Below are positions 1 through 5,507 of a DNA stretch of 6,432 bases, in pieces (position 1 is the first letter of the stretch; each line of letters begins with the position of its first letter). Origin of the DNA: Actinomycetes bacterium (GTDB taxonomy: Bacteria > Actinomycetota > Acidimicrobiia > Acidimicrobiales > RAAP-2); NCBI GenBank assembly GCA_021784205.1, contig JAJXTB010000129.1, positions 1 through 6,432 of the forward strand. Direction: 5' to 3'. The notes beneath the pieces are model-generated. The model made no database searches. It saw only the letters and a list, made by a program, of their open reading frames with translations, and had not been told where the DNA came from. The position numbers and the translations under genes are program-made.

Positions 1-1055
1 CACTTCTTCCACTCCGGTCGGTAGTGATCGGTGCAGATCGACTCCATGAACGTGGCGAAGGCTTCGTTGAGCCAAATGCCCTCCCACCACTCCATCGTCA
101 CGAGATCGCCGAACCACATGTGCGCCACCTCGTGGTTGATCACCAGCGCCACGATCTCGCGCTCGCGCTGGGAGGCGGCCGCCGGGTCGATGAGCAGGTA
201 CTCCTCGCGAAACGTGACGCACCCCAGGTTCTCCATTGCCCCCGCGGCGAAGTCGGGAATCGCGACGAGGTCGATCTTGTCACCGGGGTAGGGCCGATCG
301 AAGTAGTCGGTGTAGAACTCAAGGGCGTGCACCGCGACGTCTAGGGCCAGCTGGGTGAGGTGGCCCTTGCCACGCGGGTGCACTACCCGCACGGGCACGC
401 CCGAGGCCAACGTCACCGGGGACGCCTCGAAGGGACCGACCACGAAGGCCACCAGGTACGTCGACATCACCATCGTCGGCGCGAAGTGGATCTCTCGTCG
501 CCCATCGCCCAGACTCGCCGACGACGCCTCGGCGCTGTTGGAGAACGCGCCGAGCGACTCGTCAATCACAAGGGTCACTTCGAAGGTCGCCTTGAACGCC
601 GGGTCGTCCCAGCACGGGAAGGCGCGACGAGCGTCGCTGGCTTCGAACTGCGTCGTCGCGATCACGTGGGTGGCCCCGTCAGCGTCCTCGTAGGTCGAGC
701 GGTAGAAGCCGTGCAACTGATCATTGAGAACGCCACGAAAACCCACGACGAGCGTGGCTGGTCCGCTCGCGATGACCTCGGCGAAGTCGAAGGTCACGGT
801 CTCGAGTTCGTCGTTGGCCCGTGGCATCGCTGACTCCACCTCGAGGTCGGCGCGTCGCAGGATCGCCGCGTCGACATCGAGTTCGAGCGCGTTGAGGCTG
901 ATCGACTCGACGGCTTCGAACACGTGGAGGTCGATCTCGACCGTCCCGACGAAGGTGCCCGCGGCCAGGTCAGGTTCGATGCGAAGTCGGTAGGCCCCGG
1001 GGACCACCGTCGTGGCGAGTCGGTAGGGATTGTCAAAGGTGGCGTGTCGTCTCAC
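1..1055 (-). CDS. pepN: M1-family zinc aminopeptidase (aminopeptidase N type), C-terminus cut by window edge
   Basis: Cytosolic metallopeptidase that removes N-terminal residues from peptides during protein turnover. About 351 codons are visible with no stop before the left edge. Actinobacterial relatives are usually over 800 residues, so the rest of the catalytic domain and the C-terminal helical domain lie outside. Seen in order: an N-terminal beta domain opening DNPYRL; GFYRSTY at 116-122; RRAFPCWDDP at 143-152; MSTYLVAF at 197-204; the substrate-binding GAMEN motif at 272-276; and the zinc site HEVAH at 308-312 with the third ligand E331 in NEAF, giving the exact HExxH-x18-E spacing of the family. 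The catalytic tyrosine would fall beyond the edge. The GTG start at 1055-1053 is the first start codon after an upstream in-frame stop near 1100. It sits 7 bases after a TAGAGT -10-like box, which suggests a leaderless mRNA. Divergent from the isomerase-family gene. Family assignment is very secure; peptide specificity is unknown. Confidence 0.95.
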   Translation of the reverse strand, partial: MRRHATFDNPYRLATTVVPGAYRLRIEPDLAAGTFVGTVEIDLHVFEAVESISLNALELDVDAAILRRADLEVESAMPRANDELETVTFDFAEVIASGPATLVVGFRGVLNDQLHGFYRSTYEDADGATHVIATTQFEASDARRAFPCWDDPAFKATFEVTLVIDESLGAFSNSAEASSASLGDGRREIHFAPTMVMSTYLVAFVVGPFEASPVTLASGVPVRVVHPRGKGHLTQLALDVAVHALEFYTDYFDRPYPGDKIDLVAIPDFAAGAMENLGCVTFREEYLLIDPAAASQREREIVALVINHEVAHMWFGDLVTMEWWEGIWLNEAFATFMESICTDHYRPEWKK

Positions 1056-1062
1056 CCAAATG

Positions 1063-1068
1063 ACTCTA
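1063..1068 (-). promoter_or_regulatory. -10 element for the M1 aminopeptidase gene (leaderless)
   Basis: On the minus strand TAGAGT is followed by 7 bases and then the GTG start at 1055, placing transcription start at or next to the start codon. No good -35 is seen 16-18 bases upstream. It lies in a near-palindrome (1062-1075, 5-base arms with one mismatch) and is only 30 bases from the opposing -10 of the divergent gene. Confidence 0.5.
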
Positions 1069-1098
1069 TTGAGACGGCGACCCCCCGCGCCGCTTCAC

Positions 1099-1104
1099 TA
1101 CCAT
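1099..1104 (+). promoter_or_regulatory. -10 element for the isomerase-family gene (leaderless)
   Basis: TACCAT is followed by 6 bases (GACGCG) and then ATG at 1111. There is no Shine-Dalgarno in those bases, so a leaderless transcript is the simplest reading. TTGAGA at 1069-1074 resembles a -35 but the 24-base spacer is too long to accept it. Confidence 0.45.
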
Positions 1105-1110
1105 GACGCG

Positions 1111-1800
1111 ATGGACACGTCCTGGATGCGTCAGGTGATCGGCGAAGCCAGCGAATCCGTCGCACGACTTCTGAGTGAGGACACGCGCGCGCGTCCGGTG
1201 CCCTCGTGCCCGGGGTGGTCGCTGCAAGATCTCGCGTGGCACCTGGGCACCGTCCAGCAGTTTTGGGCCCTGAACGTGCGCGAGCGCCACGTCCTGGGGC
1301 CCCGCGCCACCGTAGACGACGAGGTGGCGAGCGACGTGAGAGTGTTCGCCGCGTGGTGTCGCCGCGCGACGGCCGAGCTCCTCGGCGCGTTTGACGAGGT
1401 GGGTGAGTCGTCACCGTGCTGGACGTGGTGGGGCGAGCCCGCGACCGCAGGCGCCGTCGCTCGTCACCAGGTCCAAGAGGCAGCGGTGCACGCGTGGGAC
1501 GCGGCGAACGCGCTGGGCGTCGCCACCCCCCTCGCCGACGCGGCCGCCGTGGATGGCGTGCCCGAATTCCTCCACGTCCATCGCTCAGAGATCACCGTTC
1601 CGCCGGGCGCCGGCGTCGCCCTGGAGGCGAGTGACCTGGGGCGCACCTGGCATCTCGGCGGTGAGCCGACGGTGATCGTCTCGGCCACGGCCTCCCAGCT
1701 GGTTCTCCTCCTCAACGGTCGAGTGCCCCTCGAAGAACTCGACGTGTCGGGCGACGCGCGCGCCGCGCGCGCGACACTGTCTTCGGTGGATCTTTCCTGA
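1111..1800 (+). CDS. Maleylpyruvate isomerase family mycothiol-dependent enzyme (DinB-like fold)
   Basis: 229-residue protein of the MDMPI family: an N-terminal four-helix DinB-like metal-binding domain plus a small C-terminal domain. The founding member isomerises maleylpyruvate to fumarylpyruvate with mycothiol in the gentisate pathway, but most paralogues have unknown substrates and may be other mycothiol-dependent thiol or detoxification enzymes. Seen: CPGWSLQDLAWHLG at 33-46 giving metal ligand H44, and QEAAVHAWDA at 122-131 giving E123 and H127, reproducing the His...Glu-x3-His metal triad of the family. The C-terminal part ends in the usual GDARAARATLSSVDL-type tail. The frame stays open upstream to an ATG at 1030, but that would overlap the divergent gene's start; ATG 1111 fits the family N-terminus and follows a -10 box by 6 bases. 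No gentisate-pathway genes are nearby, so I would not call it a true maleylpyruvate isomerase. Confidence 0.88.
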   Translation: MDTSWMRQVIGEASESVARLLSEDTRARPVPSCPGWSLQDLAWHLGTVQQFWALNVRERHVLGPRATVDDEVASDVRVFAAWCRRATAELLGAFDEVGESSPCWTWWGEPATAGAVARHQVQEAAVHAWDAANALGVATPLADAAAVDGVPEFLHVHRSEITVPPGAGVALEASDLGRTWHLGGEPTVIVSATASQLVLLLNGRVPLEELDVSGDARAARATLSSVDLS

Positions 1801-1835
1801 TCGGGGTGGACTGACGATCACCCGTCACCGCCGAA

Positions 1836-1854
1836 TCCTGAGTTAGTCTCAGGA
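1836..1854 (+). other. Perfect 7-bp hairpin downstream of the isomerase-family gene
   Basis: TCCTGAG and CTCAGGA flank a 5-base loop (TTAGT), 36 bases past the isomerase-family stop. It could be a transcript-end hairpin or a DNA dyad. No U-tract follows, so it is not a standard intrinsic terminator. TAGTCT at 1844-1849, in the loop and 3' arm, could be a -10 for the next gene, in which case the dyad could be an operator over that promoter. Function is inferred. Confidence 0.35.
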
Positions 1855-1862
1855 CATTGCCG

Positions 1863-1922
1863 CGCGATTGATCGCGAGCACCGAGGCGAGCACTCGGCCC
1901 ACCCGCGCAATCGACTCGGTGC
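1863..1922 (+). promoter_or_regulatory. Potentially structured leader of the membrane-protein gene
   Basis: Contains CGCGAT-TG-ATCGCG (1863-1876). It also has two alternative pairings of one strand: CCGAG (1881-1885) with CTCGG (1893-1897), or GCACCGAG (1878-1885) with CTCGGTGC (1915-1922), a perfect 8-bp stem. That longer stem ends three bases before the Shine-Dalgarno AAGGGGG (1926-1932). Mutually exclusive stems beside a ribosome binding site could modulate translation, but I recognise no known riboswitch class and GC-rich DNA makes short stems common. Confidence 0.3.
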
Positions 1923-1937
1923 GACAAGGGGGAAACC

Positions 1938-2393
1938 GTGAGAATCGACTGGAAAAAGTTGGACCCGCTGGACCGCGTGGTGGCCGTGACGAGTGTCGTG
2001 GCCCTGATATCGATGTTCTTGCCGTGGTACGGCGCGTCGATACTGGGCTTCAGTAGTTCCGTGAGCGGCTTTGGCTCGGGCTACGGCTGGATCGGCGCCC
2101 TGCTCATCATCGCCGCGGGCCTCTACCTGGTGATGTTGCGCTCGGGCAGCTCGATGCCCAAGACAAACATGGGGCCCGGCGTCATCGTCCTCGGGCTCTC
2201 GGGCGTCGGAGCGCTGCTCGTCGTGATTCGCTGGCTATCCCTGCCGAGCGGCGGCGGCGGAGTCGCGGGCGACTCTTACAGCTACGGCCCGCGCATCGGC
2301 ATGTACCTGACGCTTCTCGCCGGCATCGTCCAGGCCGTCATCTCGTTTCGCCTCTTCAAGCGCTCCGGCGAGGCGCTCCCCTGGTCGAAGTAG
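1938..2393 (+). CDS. Small four-helix membrane protein, function unknown
   Basis: 151-residue integral membrane protein I cannot name. Four hydrophobic segments are visible at about 13-32, 50-68, 79-101 and 119-139. The N-terminus (RIDWKK) and C-terminus (FKRSGEALPWSK) are basic, predicting both ends in the cytoplasm. The two outer loops are glycine- and serine-rich (about 33-49, and 102-118 with a GGGG run). Small actinobacterial membrane proteins with a FLPWYG-like motif near the end of helix 1 (here 27-32) are common and uncharacterised. The start is GTG with a strong Shine-Dalgarno AAGGGGG at 1926-1932, five bases upstream, unlike the apparently leaderless neighbours. It follows the isomerase-family gene after a 137-base gap, so co-transcription is possible but not required. 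No enzyme motif, metal site or lipobox is seen. Confidence 0.8.
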   Translation: MRIDWKKLDPLDRVVAVTSVVALISMFLPWYGASILGFSSSVSGFGSGYGWIGALLIIAAGLYLVMLRSGSSMPKTNMGPGVIVLGLSGVGALLVVIRWLSLPSGGGGVAGDSYSYGPRIGMYLTLLAGIVQAVISFRLFKRSGEALPWSK

Positions 2394-2631
2394 CGACCAC
2401 GACGCCACGAGGTCTCGCGAGACGCGACTGTTGACGGAGTCCTAGAGCACACGTCGTCTCACGGGCCGCGCTCGCGCGGACTTGCACCACGCCGTTGAAG
2501 ACGTGCTGGGTGCACCAGCCCGGCCGCTGGCGTCTCTCGCACGTGACCGGCGGAGACGTGTTCGCATCCTGACACGTCACGGTCCAAGAAGTTGACTCGT
2601 GGCGCGAACTCTCCGGGGTCGACGCGTCGAC
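2394..2631. other. Convergent intergenic region with palindromes, no supported gene
   Basis: Lies between the membrane-protein stop and the NifX-like gene's stop. It holds a perfect 12-base palindrome GTCTCGCGAGAC (2412-2423), a compact CCGCGC-TC-GCGCGG hairpin (2466-2479), and competing 5-bp pairings of CCAGC (2515-2519) with GCTGG on either side (2505-2509 or 2526-2530). No T-tract follows any of them. Some may serve as Rho-type or bidirectional transcript ends. I found no tRNA, no motif-bearing frame and no -10/start pair here. Confidence 0.4.
2591..2606 (+). repeat. 16-base direct repeat, copy 1
   Basis: GTTGACTCGTGGCGCG, identical and in the same orientation to 4546-4561. This copy lies in the convergent gap, 25 bases outside the stop of the NifX-like gene. 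It includes the GACTCGTG half-site that forms one arm of the dyad in front of the decarboxylase gene, but here no matching inverted arm is present. Confidence 0.6.
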
Positions 2632-2976
2632 TTAGGCGGTCTCGTTGGTCGTGGCGAGCGCGTCGAGAACCGCTTGGCGCGCGTCACCGCGCGCGTCGAG
2701 GAAGAGTGGCAATTTCATAACACCCATCATGCGAATCATTCCGTCGCCGACGTGGTGGGCGACCACACCGTCGACGTGGTTCTGGCGAAGGAACCGCGCG
2801 ACGCGCGCGTGGTGCTGGGCGGAGGTTCCCTCATCGTGCAACGTGCTCCAGGACACCTCGATCTCCTGCCAGCTTCCGATCACGCCGTCGTGGACGTCGG
2901 CCAACGCGATGACGTCGGCGCGACCCCAACGGGGATCGACGAGTCCCTCGCTCGTAACGGGCACACAGACGATCAT
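2632..2976 (-). CDS. NifX/NifB-type dinitrogenase iron-molybdenum cofactor domain protein
   Basis: 114-residue single-domain protein of the family that includes NifX, NafY and the NifB C-terminal domain, plus many stand-alone members in organisms without nitrogenase. Known members bind iron-sulphur or molybdenum-iron clusters; stand-alone ones are poorly understood. Seen: an opening MIVCVPVTSEGLVDPRWGRAD (1-21) matching the family's hydrophobic strand, VT and FGRA-like segment; THDEGT-like LHDEGTSAQHHARVARFL (47-64); then VDGVVAHHVGDGM (68-80), the usual glycine-rich loop, here with a His pair (H74, H75) and another at H55-H56. The chosen ATG at 2976 matches the family start and sits 6 bases after TACTGT; an in-frame ATG at 3009 would add an atypical 11-residue extension. 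No nif genes are nearby. Downstream of, and on the same strand as, the decarboxylase, but with its own promoter. A redox or metal-cluster carrier role is inference. Confidence 0.82.
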   Translation of the reverse strand: MIVCVPVTSEGLVDPRWGRADVIALADVHDGVIGSWQEIEVSWSTLHDEGTSAQHHARVARFLRQNHVDGVVAHHVGDGMIRMMGVMKLPLFLDARGDARQAVLDALATTNETA

Positions 2977-2982
2977 GTCTGG

Positions 2983-2988
2983 ACAGTA
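2983..2988 (-). promoter_or_regulatory. -10 element for the NifX-like gene (leaderless)
   Basis: On the minus strand TACTGT, 6 bases (CCAGAC), then ATG at 2976. There is no Shine-Dalgarno between. The box decides between the two in-frame ATGs and implies transcription independent of the upstream decarboxylase. Confidence 0.5.
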
Positions 2989-3075
2989 CCGTGCCCGCGC
3001 ACCGAGCATCCAGGGCCCAAAGCCCCTCTCCGAAGTCGCGCGAACTAGCCGGGACTGTCGTCCAGTTCAAAGTCC

Positions 3076-4509
3076 TCAGTCGTGCAGGGTCGAACAGCGC
3101 GAGCCCAACTCCATCACGACCTCGACGAGAACGCGCACGTCGTCGTCACGGGTGCGAAAGTTCGTGAAGCACGGACGTAGCCACGTGCGTCCATCGATGG
3201 TTGCCGGCGAGACGTAGACGCGTCCGTCGGCCTGCATCGCCGCGCAGAGCGCCTCGTTATGGCGATCGGGATCCGCGCATCCACTCGCCGACACTCGCAG
3301 TGGCACGATCGAGAGTTGTGGCTGACTCGCGAGTGTCTCGAGCGACTCGTGCTCACCCGCGAGGCGATAGAGGAGTCGCGCCTGGTCGCAATTGCGCGCC
3401 ACGCCGTCGCGCAGCGCGGACGCTCCGTGCGTGGCGAAGGCCAGCCAGAGCTTCAACGCTCGAAAGGGCCGCGAGTACTCGAGGGTGATGTCCACGGCGT
3501 TGAACTGCTCACCCTCGTGGGGCATGTACGCCTCGTCGTGGGCGAAGGCTCGCGTCAGTGTGGCCCCGTCTCGCACGAGCACCGCGCTGCACGCCTTGGG
3601 CACGAACATCCACTTGTGACAGTCCACCGTGATCGAGTCCGCGCGTGCGAGACCACGAAAGAGGTCGCGCGTCTCGCCCACCGCGGCCGCGGGCAAGCCG
3701 TACGCACCATCGACGTGGAGCCAGACGCCAAATTCCTTCGCGACTTCAGCGAGCTCGTCGATCGGATCAACCGCTCCCGTGAGAGTCGTGCCCGCGGTGG
3801 CGACGATCGCCACGGGCGTGTGGCCCAGGGCAACGTCGGCGACGAGACGCTCACGCAACCGGTCGGGTCGCATGCGCCGGTCGCCGTCAATCTCAATCGC
3901 CCGGACGTTGTCCGCTCCGATGCCGAGCACCTCGGCGGCGCGCGTGATGGAGTAGTGCGCCTCACTGGAGCAGTAAAGCGTCGGGCGCACGTCGGCGAGC
4001 CCACGATGACGCGCACCGGGCAGAGCAGCCTCGCGCGCCGACGCCAGCGCGGTGATGTTGCTGATCGTGCCGCCGCTCGTGAAGGCCCCCGTGTGAGCGG
4101 GGTACTCGAGGAACTGGGCCAACCAGTGCACCGCCTGGAACTCCAGTTGCGTGGCGGCGCGCGCGTCGACGGCCAAGTTGATGTCGTAGGAGTGCGCGAG
4201 TAAGTCGGCCAGGGCACCAACCTCGAGGCCGCTCGAGCCGATGAAGGCGAAGTAGCGAGGCCGCGACTGCGCGAGGGAAGCGTCGAGTACCTCAACCGCG
4301 TGATCAATCATGGCGAGAACGTCGCTGGCGTGTTCTGGAAGCGGTGCCTTCAAGAGTTCGACGAGCTCGGGCGACGGCAGGGTCTCGCTCTCGCGGGCCC
4401 GATCGAACTCGTTCCACGCTCGCAAGACGTACTGGGCGGTGTGCTCGAGGGCGGCGTCGCGTTGGGCACCGAGTGAGAGTCCGGAGGGTTCGAGAGCGTC
4501 ATCGGTCAC
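3076..4509 (-). CDS. Group II pyridoxal-phosphate-dependent decarboxylase (aromatic amino acid / glutamate decarboxylase superfamily)
   Basis: 477-residue fold-type I PLP enzyme expected to decarboxylate an amino acid to an amine in the cytosol; length is normal for group II decarboxylases. Seen in order: RPRYFAFIGSSG at 83-94; the phosphate-binding FTSGGTISN at 143-151; SSEAHYS at 181-187 with H185 as the likely ring-stacking histidine; ATAGTTLTGAVDPI at 237-250; HVDGAYG at 265-271 with D267 pairing to the pyridine nitrogen; VDCHKWMFVPKAC at 295-307 with K299 as the Schiff-base lysine; FRALKLWLAF at 349-358; and LRPCFTNFRT at 444-453. All key residues are intact. Substrate cannot be read from sequence: tyrosine, tryptophan, DOPA or acidic amino acids are all possible. 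The GTG start at 4509 follows TAGTGT by 6 bases, suggesting a leaderless mRNA, with a dyad just upstream. Divergent from the VOC-family gene. Confidence 0.93.
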   Translation of the reverse strand: MTDDALEPSGLSLGAQRDAALEHTAQYVLRAWNEFDRARESETLPSPELVELLKAPLPEHASDVLAMIDHAVEVLDASLAQSRPRYFAFIGSSGLEVGALADLLAHSYDINLAVDARAATQLEFQAVHWLAQFLEYPAHTGAFTSGGTISNITALASAREAALPGARHRGLADVRPTLYCSSEAHYSITRAAEVLGIGADNVRAIEIDGDRRMRPDRLRERLVADVALGHTPVAIVATAGTTLTGAVDPIDELAEVAKEFGVWLHVDGAYGLPAAAVGETRDLFRGLARADSITVDCHKWMFVPKACSAVLVRDGATLTRAFAHDEAYMPHEGEQFNAVDITLEYSRPFRALKLWLAFATHGASALRDGVARNCDQARLLYRLAGEHESLETLASQPQLSIVPLRVSASGCADPDRHNEALCAAMQADGRVYVSPATIDGRTWLRPCFTNFRTRDDDVRVLVEVVMELGSRCSTLHD

Positions 4510-4515
4510 GGCGGC

Positions 4516-4521
4516 ACACTA
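4516..4521 (-). promoter_or_regulatory. -10 element for the decarboxylase gene (leaderless)
   Basis: On the minus strand TAGTGT, then GCCGCC, then the GTG start at 4509. The same hexamer is the -10 of the divergent VOC gene. The -35 position (4539-4544) has no recognisable consensus and lies inside an inverted repeat. Confidence 0.55.
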
Positions 4522-4532
4522 ACGCAGAGCCA

Positions 4533-4556
4533 CACGAGTCTCTGTGTTGACTCGTG
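4533..4556. promoter_or_regulatory. Perfect 8-8-8 inverted repeat, candidate operator
   Basis: CACGAGTC (4533-4540), 8-base spacer, GACTCGTG (4549-4556). If the decarboxylase is leaderless, the dyad covers about -24 to -47 of its promoter and is not in the transcript. For the VOC gene it lies upstream of the -35. It therefore looks like a DNA site for a dimeric regulator rather than an RNA hairpin. Which regulator is unknown; none is encoded in the window. Confidence 0.5.
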
Positions 4557-4561
4557 GCGCG
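4546..4561 (+). repeat. 16-base direct repeat, copy 2
   Basis: GTTGACTCGTGGCGCG, identical to 2591-2606. It contains the right arm of the dyad at 4533-4556 and lies upstream of the decarboxylase promoter. Confidence 0.6.
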
Positions 4562-4591
4562 TCCGCGTGGCCCGCCGCCAGTGACGAGACC

Positions 4592-4620
4592 TTGTCTCAA
4601 CGAGGACGTCGAAGTAGTGT
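4592..4620 (+). promoter_or_regulatory. -35/-10 promoter of the VOC-family gene
   Basis: TTGTCT (4592-4597), 17-base spacer, TAGTGT (4615-4620). This is the best housekeeping-type promoter in the window, with four of six -35 matches to TTGACA. Transcription would start near 4627, leaving a very short leader that begins almost at the Shine-Dalgarno. A small inverted repeat GAGAC/GTCTC (4586-4598) overlaps the -35. Confidence 0.6.
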
Positions 4621-4637
4621 CGCGGCGAGGGGGCGAC

Positions 4638-5054
4638 ATGGCGCGCGTGAACACGTACTTGAACTTTGCGGGTCAGTCCGAGGAGGCCTTTGGCTACTAC
4701 GCCGAGGTCTTCCATAGCCACGTCAGCGGTCTCACGCGTTTCGCGGACGCGCCCGGGATGCCCGAGATGAGTGACGACGACCGCCACCGGGTGCTCCACG
4801 TCGAGCTGCCCATACTCAACGGGCACGTACTCATGGCCACCGACATGCTCGCCTCGATGGGCCAGAACGTACGGGTGGGCAACAACACCACCATTAGCCT
4901 CGAGGTCGATTCTCGCGACGAGGCCGATCGGCTCTACCGTGCGCTGAGCGAGGGTGGGACCGAGGGCTCGGGGATGCAGGAGATGTTCTTTGGCTACTGG
5001 GGCTCGTGCCTCGATCGCTACAACATCCGCTGGATGATCAACTTCGCCCCCTGA
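4638..5054 (+). CDS. VOC (glyoxalase/PhnB-like) superfamily protein
   Basis: 138-residue protein resembling PhnB and the 3-demethylubiquinone methyltransferase-like branch of the vicinal oxygen chelate fold. Seen: YLNFAGQSEEAFGYYAEVF at 7-25 (first beta-alpha unit, with the family's N-terminal N-F-x-G-x-(S/C)-x-E-A pattern); HVELPILNGHVLMATD at 54-69; NNTTISLEV at 82-90; and a closing FFGYWGSCLDRYNIRWMINF at 117-136, matching the family's F-x-x-x-W-G...D-x-(F/Y)-x-I-x-W-M ending. Members are homodimers of unproven function; a bound metal is often absent or unclear, so no reaction is assigned. The ATG at 4638 is set by GAGGGGG (4627-4633) and a good upstream promoter; the frame is open further upstream but that part would precede the promoter. 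Divergent from the decarboxylase, with a possible shared regulatory region. Confidence 0.85.
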   Translation: MARVNTYLNFAGQSEEAFGYYAEVFHSHVSGLTRFADAPGMPEMSDDDRHRVLHVELPILNGHVLMATDMLASMGQNVRVGNNTTISLEVDSRDEADRLYRALSEGGTEGSGMQEMFFGYWGSCLDRYNIRWMINFAP

Positions 5055-5112
5055 GAATCGAAGCGCGCCTCGACGTGGCCGCGTCACGGGCATCACGCAC
5101 TTCCACCGTCGA

Positions 5113-5122
5113 GTCGATCGAC
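5113..5122. promoter_or_regulatory. 10-base palindrome abutting the PH-like gene's -10
   Basis: GTCGATCGAC is a perfect palindrome one base upstream of TAGGGT, inside the would-be promoter spacer, where a bound repressor could block polymerase. GATCG-rich 10-mers may occur by chance in this genome, so this is a weak call. Confidence 0.2.
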
Positions 5123-5123
5123 G

Positions 5124-5129
5124 TAGGGT
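5124..5129 (+). promoter_or_regulatory. -10 element for the PH-like gene (leaderless)
   Basis: TAGGGT, 7 bases (GAGCACA), then GTG at 5137. The alternative in-frame GTG at 5128 overlaps this box and would precede the predicted transcription start, so the box favours 5137. Confidence 0.5.
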
Positions 5130-5136
5130 GAGCACA

Positions 5137-5460
5137 GTGGCGAGTTCTCCCGCGCTCTACGACGACGGTCGCATCATCTGTGATGACGAGGGTCTCACGA
5201 TCCGCTGGTACTACCTCTGGGGGGCCAAGACAATCCCCTACCGACGGATTCGCGCCGCCACGACCTTCACGCTCGGCGCTCTGCGGGGCAAGTGGCGAAT
5301 CTGGGGTTCGGGCGATCTGACCCACTGGTACAACCTCGACACCACGCGCCCCCACAAGGAGACCGGCATCAACCTCGACATCGGCCGACGGGCGCGGCCG
5401 TGCATCACGCCCGACGACTCGCAGCGCGTCATGGACATCATCGCGGCCCACCGGCCCTAG
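5137..5460 (+). CDS. Small PH-domain-like conserved hypothetical protein
   Basis: 107-residue soluble protein without signal peptide or membrane segment. The pattern is a run of short beta strands with a final helix, as in bacterial PH-like domains: ICDDEGLTIRWYYLWGAKTIPYRRI at about 14-38, split by a W-G-A-K turn; a tryptophan-rich middle, GKWRIWGSGDLTHWYNLD at about 51-68; then INLDIGRRARPCITPDD (about 78-94) leading into a helix (SQRVMDIIAAH). I recall similar short proteins in actinobacteria, with the GKWRIWG...D...W..LD and R.RP.ITPDD signatures, all of unknown function. Start chosen at GTG 5137 on the -10 spacing; GTG 5128 would add three residues. Same strand as the VOC gene, 82 bases after it, apparently with its own promoter. 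Convergent with the secreted-protein gene (47-base gap). Confidence 0.75.
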   Translation: MASSPALYDDGRIICDDEGLTIRWYYLWGAKTIPYRRIRAATTFTLGALRGKWRIWGSGDLTHWYNLDTTRPHKETGINLDIGRRARPCITPDDSQRVMDIIAAHRP

Positions 5461-5507
5461 CCCGCGTGGCGCGATCCCGCGAGTCGCCCCGCGTTGACAC
5501 CGGGCGC

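Noticed and set aside
1030..1110. Upstream ATG start (1030) for the isomerase-family gene.
   Set aside because: The added 27 residues are unlike the family and overlap the divergent gene. The ATG at 1111 follows a -10 box at leaderless spacing.
1755..1773. Alternating CG tract, with GTGTCG/CGACAC inverted arms around it (1744-1777), as a Z-DNA or cruciform site.
   Set aside because: It is inside coding sequence and is explained by an Asp-Ala-Arg-Ala-Ala-Arg-Ala run in a high-GC genome.
1831..1940. Possible c-di-AMP (ydaO-type) riboswitch: GCCGAATCCTG followed later by GGGGGAAACC.
   Set aside because: Only short stretches resemble the class. The second conserved core (GGGGTGAATC-like) is missing, and the G-run is in ordinary Shine-Dalgarno position. 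A covariance-model search would settle it.
2356..2580. A 74-codon minus-strand frame with several cysteines in the convergent gap.
   Set aside because: No recognisable domain, no -10 box or Shine-Dalgarno before its GTG, and it overlaps the end of the membrane-protein gene.
2977..3009. Upstream ATG start (3009) for the NifX-like gene.
   Set aside because: The family begins at MIVCVPV, and TACTGT sits inside the added region 6 bases before ATG 2976.
3013..3025. GGGC-CCAAA-GCCC hairpin downstream of the decarboxylase as a terminator.
   Set aside because: A four-base-pair stem without a T-tract is too weak to call.
3259..4203. Long open frame (about 314 codons) on the plus strand.
   Set aside because: It lies antisense inside the decarboxylase gene, whose intact PLP motifs show which strand codes. 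Long antisense frames are expected in GC-rich genes.
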